This document shows, piece by piece, positions 61,110-64,000 of a DNA stretch of 64,000 nucleotides. The notes under the pieces were generated by a model. The model was not told the DNA's origin. It saw only the letters and a program-made list of their open reading frames with translations, and searched no databases. How positions within the stretch are numbered: position 1 is the first letter of the stretch; every line of letters starts with the position of its first letter. The position numbers and the translations under genes were made by a program. The DNA comes from Planobispora rosea (GTDB lineage: Bacteria; Actinomycetota; Actinomycetes; Streptosporangiales; Streptosporangiaceae), in assembly GCF_014648175.1 (NCBI RefSeq), contig NZ_BMQP01000011.1, positions 62,001-126,000 of the forward strand, read 5' to 3'.

Positions 61110-63203
61110 TCAGTCACTCTTCGTCGTCGGAGGGACATGAATTGCAAGCACCGTGACGTCATCATCCTGCTCATACCCCGCCAACATGCGATCCACCAGG
61201 AAATCCAACAGCATATGCGGACTTCCTACGACTTCCGGAGGCGCTTCGGTCACAACAGAGCAAAGTTCGGCAAGTCCGGCGTCCAGTCCACGCTTCCGGT
61301 TCTCCACCAGACCGTCCGAGTACAGGACCGCGGTGTGCCCGGGCGGGACGCAGAACCGGAACTGACGGCGGCTCGCCGGCCAGCCGAGCGGGGTGCCCGG
61401 CTCCCCCTCGCACAGCAGCGGCACGCCCTGGGGCGAGACCAGCAGGGGCGGCGGATGACCGGCCAGCGCCAGCGTGCCCTCCCCCGTGCCCGGCTCGACC
61501 ACCATGTAGGCGAGGGTGGTGACCTGCTCCTCCTCCTCGGTGGCCTCGAAGACCCGGTCCAGGCCGGTGAGGACCGCCGCGGGCGGCGGGTTGGTCAGGG
61601 CCAGGGCCCGCATCGCGTTGCGGATGCGGCCCATCCCGGCCGCCGCCTTGACGCCCTTGCCCATGACGTCGCCGACCACCGCCGCGACCCGGCCGTCCTG
61701 CAGGACGAACGCGTCGTACCAGTCGCCGCCGACCTGCACATGGCGGCTGCCCGAGCGGAAGCGCTGGGCGAGCGTCAGCCCGCGGACCACCGGCAGGCGG
61801 TCGGGCAGCAGGCTGCGCTGGAGCGTCTCGGCGGTGCGGTGCTCCCGCTCGAAGAGGGTGGCCCGCTCGACGGCCAGGGCGCACTGCCCGGCCAGGGCCT
61901 CCAGGAAGACGCCGTCCTCCTGGGAGATCTTCTGGGGGCGGGTGAAGGAGAACCGGAGCGCGCCCAGGGCGCGTCCCGCGGCCAGCAGCGGCAGGCCCAC
62001 CCATGCCCGCTCGTCGCTGTGCGAGATGAACCCGCTGATGGCCTCCTCGTCCCCGCCCGCGTCCACGAGCTGGGACAGCAGGCTCTCGGGCGACTCGGCG
62101 AAGACCGGGCGGCGGCTGTTGACCGCCATGGTCATCACGCTGGAGTGCGAGAGCGGGATCTCGTCGCCGGGCGCACCGGGGACGTCCGGGATGCCACCGC
62201 TGTTGACCAGCTTCAGCACGGCCCGGTCGGCGTCGAGCAGCGCGACCGCCGAGCGGTCGGCGGCCAGCGCCGTACGGCCCACGTCGATGATGACCTGGAC
62301 GACCTGCTCCACCGTGAGCGCCTCGGCGAGGATCGCCGTGGCCCCCTGCAGCCGCGCCGTGCGCAGGGCCGCCGCGCCGAGCTGGTCGGTCAGCCGGCCG
62401 CGCATCTCCTCGGCCTCGCGCTGCGGGGTGACGTCGGTGTTGGCGCCGACCCACTCGACCACCTTGCCGTGCCGGATGATCGGCACGGCCCGCACCTCGA
62501 AGTGGCGGTAGCCGCTGGCCCGGGTGCGGACCCGGTAGCTCCACTCGAACATCGTGCGCCCGCGCAGCGCCTCGCGCCACGCCTCCTCGGTGTGCGGGCG
62601 GTCGTCGGGATGGACGGCCTCCAGCCAGCCGTAGGCGAAGTAGTCCTCCAGCCCCTGACCGGTGATGGCCCGCCACTGCGGGGCGTCCTCCACGATCCCG
62701 CCGTTGGGCGCGGTGATCCACACGAGCTGCGACTGCGCCTCGACGAGCGAGCGGTAGCGCTCCTCACCGCGCCGCAGGTCCTCCTCGGCCTGTTTGCTCT
62801 CGGTGACGTCCGCCCCGACCAGGCAGACCGCGCGGAGCACGCCCTTGTCGTCGTGGACCGGCGAGAAGGTCAGGGACCAGTGGCGGGTGTCGCCGCCCGC
62901 CGTACGCACCCGGATCCGCTGGTCCCCCTCGATCGGGGCGCCCTCCACGACGGCACGGACCGAGCCCGAGATCAGGGCGGTGAGGTCGGCGGAGAGCATC
63001 TCGCCCGGATCACGGCCGGCCAGCCGCTCGGCGGCCAGGCCCACCAGCCCGGCGAAGACCTCGTTCACCCGCTGGAAGCGGCCGGCGGGGTCGAAGAACG
63101 CGAAGGCGAACGGCGACTGCGACAGCAGGCCCTGCAACAGACCGGAGTCTGAGATGTCCACACCCGACTCCCGGGGACGGGGCACGGAGGTTTCGGCGCT
63201 CAT
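61110..63203 (-). CDS. PAS-PAS-GAF-PP2C (SpoIIE-like) phosphatase
   Basis: A 697-residue cytosolic signalling phosphatase. PAS one (about 20-140, FAFFDPAGRFQRVNEVFAGL), PAS two (about 150-275 with WEWS-like FEWSYRVRTR and VEWVGANTDVTPQREAEE), GAF (about 300-455) and SpoIIE-type PP2C (about 465-690). The phosphatase has GGDWYDAF, VGDVMGKGVKAAAGMGRIRN and YSDGLVENRKRG and EQDDDVTVLAI with the metal Asp residues in place. Such proteins dephosphorylate anti-anti-sigma factors, freeing alternative sigma factors. ATG at 63203 has GGAGGTG. It stands behind no anti-sigma gene here; hrdB follows on the same strand after 242 bases. Confidence 0.94.
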   Translation of the reverse strand: MSAETSVPRPRESGVDISDSGLLQGLLSQSPFAFAFFDPAGRFQRVNEVFAGLVGLAAERLAGRDPGEMLSADLTALISGSVRAVVEGAPIEGDQRIRVRTAGGDTRHWSLTFSPVHDDKGVLRAVCLVGADVTESKQAEEDLRRGEERYRSLVEAQSQLVWITAPNGGIVEDAPQWRAITGQGLEDYFAYGWLEAVHPDDRPHTEEAWREALRGRTMFEWSYRVRTRASGYRHFEVRAVPIIRHGKVVEWVGANTDVTPQREAEEMRGRLTDQLGAAALRTARLQGATAILAEALTVEQVVQVIIDVGRTALAADRSAVALLDADRAVLKLVNSGGIPDVPGAPGDEIPLSHSSVMTMAVNSRRPVFAESPESLLSQLVDAGGDEEAISGFISHSDERAWVGLPLLAAGRALGALRFSFTRPQKISQEDGVFLEALAGQCALAVERATLFEREHRTAETLQRSLLPDRLPVVRGLTLAQRFRSGSRHVQVGGDWYDAFVLQDGRVAAVVGDVMGKGVKAAAGMGRIRNAMRALALTNPPPAAVLTGLDRVFEATEEEEQVTTLAYMVVEPGTGEGTLALAGHPPPLLVSPQGVPLLCEGEPGTPLGWPASRRQFRFCVPPGHTAVLYSDGLVENRKRGLDAGLAELCSVVTEAPPEVVGSPHMLLDFLVDRMLAGYEQDDDVTVLAIHVPPTTKSD

Positions 63204-63413
63204 GGTCGGCACCTCCGTCGCGTGCCAGGGTCTCCCACGAGGCACATCTCCAAACTTGCGAATTCGGCGTAGCAGAGCTCCGGGAAACCGGACCCCGCCC
63301 TACATCATCGGCGATTGGCGCCCATGGACGGAAGTCCCGCCCAAAGTGCGATGAACCAGAGTGCGATGGAGCCGCCCGGCCCGAGGACCGGGATGCCCGC
63401 GTTGACCTGCTCT

Positions 63414-63433
63414 CCCCGTCTGCGAGGACGGGG
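63414..63433. repeat. CCCCGTC-GACGGGG hairpin
   Basis: A 7-bp stem with loop TGCGAG, followed by GATTCCCG. Similar hairpins stand at the ends of IS200/IS605 elements, but no tnpA or tnpB remnant was found around it. Confidence 0.4.
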
Positions 63434-63868
63434 ATTCCCGTGCCGCTCACACGGCGGCTCACGGCGCGCCGCGAACCGCGGAACGGGCGCTTGACGCTTC
63501 ACCGGCCCGGGCAACCCCTAAAGCCTCCACGTCCCGAGACGACCGGCCCGGCCGCCTGCCCGCTTCGGACTCGAACACGTTAGCGTCCAAGTCATGATCC
63601 AGAAGGTTCCGGAACCATCTGTCTCACCGCCCCCCACCGCACCGGCGCGATCATCTCCGGCGTCTCCGAGCGCTCGCGGCCAGGACACTAGCAGGATCGA
63701 GCCGGACCGTCCCGACAATCGCCCACCTCGCCTCCGCCGACGCCCCGGACAAGATCAGGCTACTCACTTGCGACTGATTCGGTGCCCGCTTCCAGAAGAC
63801 CCATTTACCTTCGTGACACCGCCTTGAGTCAAGATATGGGTCAACTTTCCCCCCCGCCCATCGGAGGC

Positions 63869-63896
63869 TTGACACCACCGCGATACGTTGTGGAAT
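63869..63896 (+). promoter_or_regulatory. Candidate promoter of the gene at the window end
   Basis: TTGACA at 63869-63874 is a perfect -35; TGGAAT at 63891-63896 after 16 bases is a weak -10. It lies 56 bases before the next start. Confidence 0.4.
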
Positions 63897-63951
63897 GAAA
63901 AGCGCACGTCCCCGCCGTCCATCCGGGGTGTCCTCGGTAATCGGGAGGAAT

Positions 63952-64000
63952 GTGACACTCATGCCCGCTCTCGCCATCCACGCCGCCGGCGCCGCCACCA
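63952..64000 (+). CDS. Start of a gene cut by the window end
   Basis: After GGGAGGA a GTG at 63952 and an in-frame ATG at 63961 (MPALAIHAAGAAT) open a frame that reaches the window end. The sites are spaced 3 and 12 bases from the ribosome-binding sequence, so either may be used. The 16 visible residues recall the first strand of several ABC ATPases, but this is too short to name. Confidence 0.45.
   Translation, partial: MTLMPALAIHAAGAAT

Larger units (their letters stand above)
63204..63951. other. Region of 0.75 kb without a convincing gene
   Basis: Open frames here (63594-63827 plus, 63651-63998 minus) have Pro/Arg- or Ala/Arg-rich products without motifs and no good ribosome site. The stretch holds a direct repeat AGTGCGATG (63345 and 63360), a hairpin at 63414-63433, a small CTTGA-G-TCAAG palindrome near 63824 and a promoter-like sequence near 63869. 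Confidence 0.5.

Noticed and set aside
63651..63998. 115-codon minus-strand frame at the right end
   Set aside because: No ribosome site, no motif, and it overlaps a promoter-like sequence and the start of a plus-strand gene with a good GGGAGGA.

Overview
The window is very GC-rich and dense with actinobacterial core genes: a FasR-type regulator followed by fabD-fabH-acpP-fabF and an AccD6-like carboxylase subunit, a homodimeric pyruvate dehydrogenase E1 (aceE) next to AhpE and DUF3052 genes, an HrdB-type principal sigma factor, ParC/ParE, DUF3145 and a DUF7455-like protein. It therefore looks like chromosome of an actinobacterium with long lineage-specific insertions, most likely from or near the Streptosporangiales (inference; no rRNA is present). 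No complete transposon, prophage, CRISPR array or rRNA was seen.

Layout. 1-1.3 kb: the 3' part of a HEAT-like protein, a small membrane protein, and tRNA-Val(UAC) with a strong hairpin behind it. 1.3-4.6 kb, minus strand: ROK sugar kinase, zinc-ribbon protein, AhpE-type peroxiredoxin, DUF3052, YjbQ-like protein and DUF1918. 4.8-9.2 kb, plus: aceE and a secreted lipoprotein peptidase. 9.3-16.9 kb: a membrane Ser/Thr kinase carrying an extracellular solute-binding domain, divergent from a lipoprotein / peptidoglycan-binding adaptor / ABC ATPase / FtsX-like permease / response regulator / histidine kinase operon. 17-20.2 kb: amidohydrolase and divergent MarR regulator sharing a palindromic operator, then a WYL regulator and a glyoxalase-like gene. 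20.3-22.5 kb: a YjfM-YjfC-YjfL-like operon. 22.5-29.2 kb: the type II fatty acid synthesis operon, closed by a hairpin terminator.

29.3-31.7 kb: DUF3145, and RidA divergent from a second WYL regulator. 31.8-36.7 kb: the most unusual part, a four-gene same-strand cassette of cytoplasmic subtilase, ECF-like sigma factor, small uncharacterised protein and TPR-CHAT caspase-like protease, the last two translationally coupled. It resembles, without any CRISPR part, the sigma factor / cleavable partner / TPR-CHAT logic of type III-E CRISPR systems. 36.7-42 kb, minus: rhodanese, alkaline-phosphatase-superfamily enzyme, DUF5998 and a GNAT/acyl-CoA-synthetase-like protein. 42-45.3 kb: PfkB kinase, NAD(P)-binding protein divergent from an HxlR regulator across a perfect 12-bp inverted repeat, GNAT, and an acidic protein. 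45.3-50 kb: RecQ helicase fused to a phosphoribosyltransferase-like domain, TauD-family dioxygenase, lipoprotein, GNAT. 50-57.3 kb: parC and parE on opposite strands with glyoxalase, carbonic anhydrase and YegP-like genes between. 57.3-64 kb: GNAT, yaaA, hrdB and a PAS-GAF-SpoIIE phosphatase, then a largely empty 0.75 kb and the start of a further gene.

Many minus-strand or offset open frames lie opposite real genes; these are GC-driven shadows and are left out. Start codons were chosen by ribosome-binding site, homologue length known from memory and overlap with neighbours; several are GTG or TTG.
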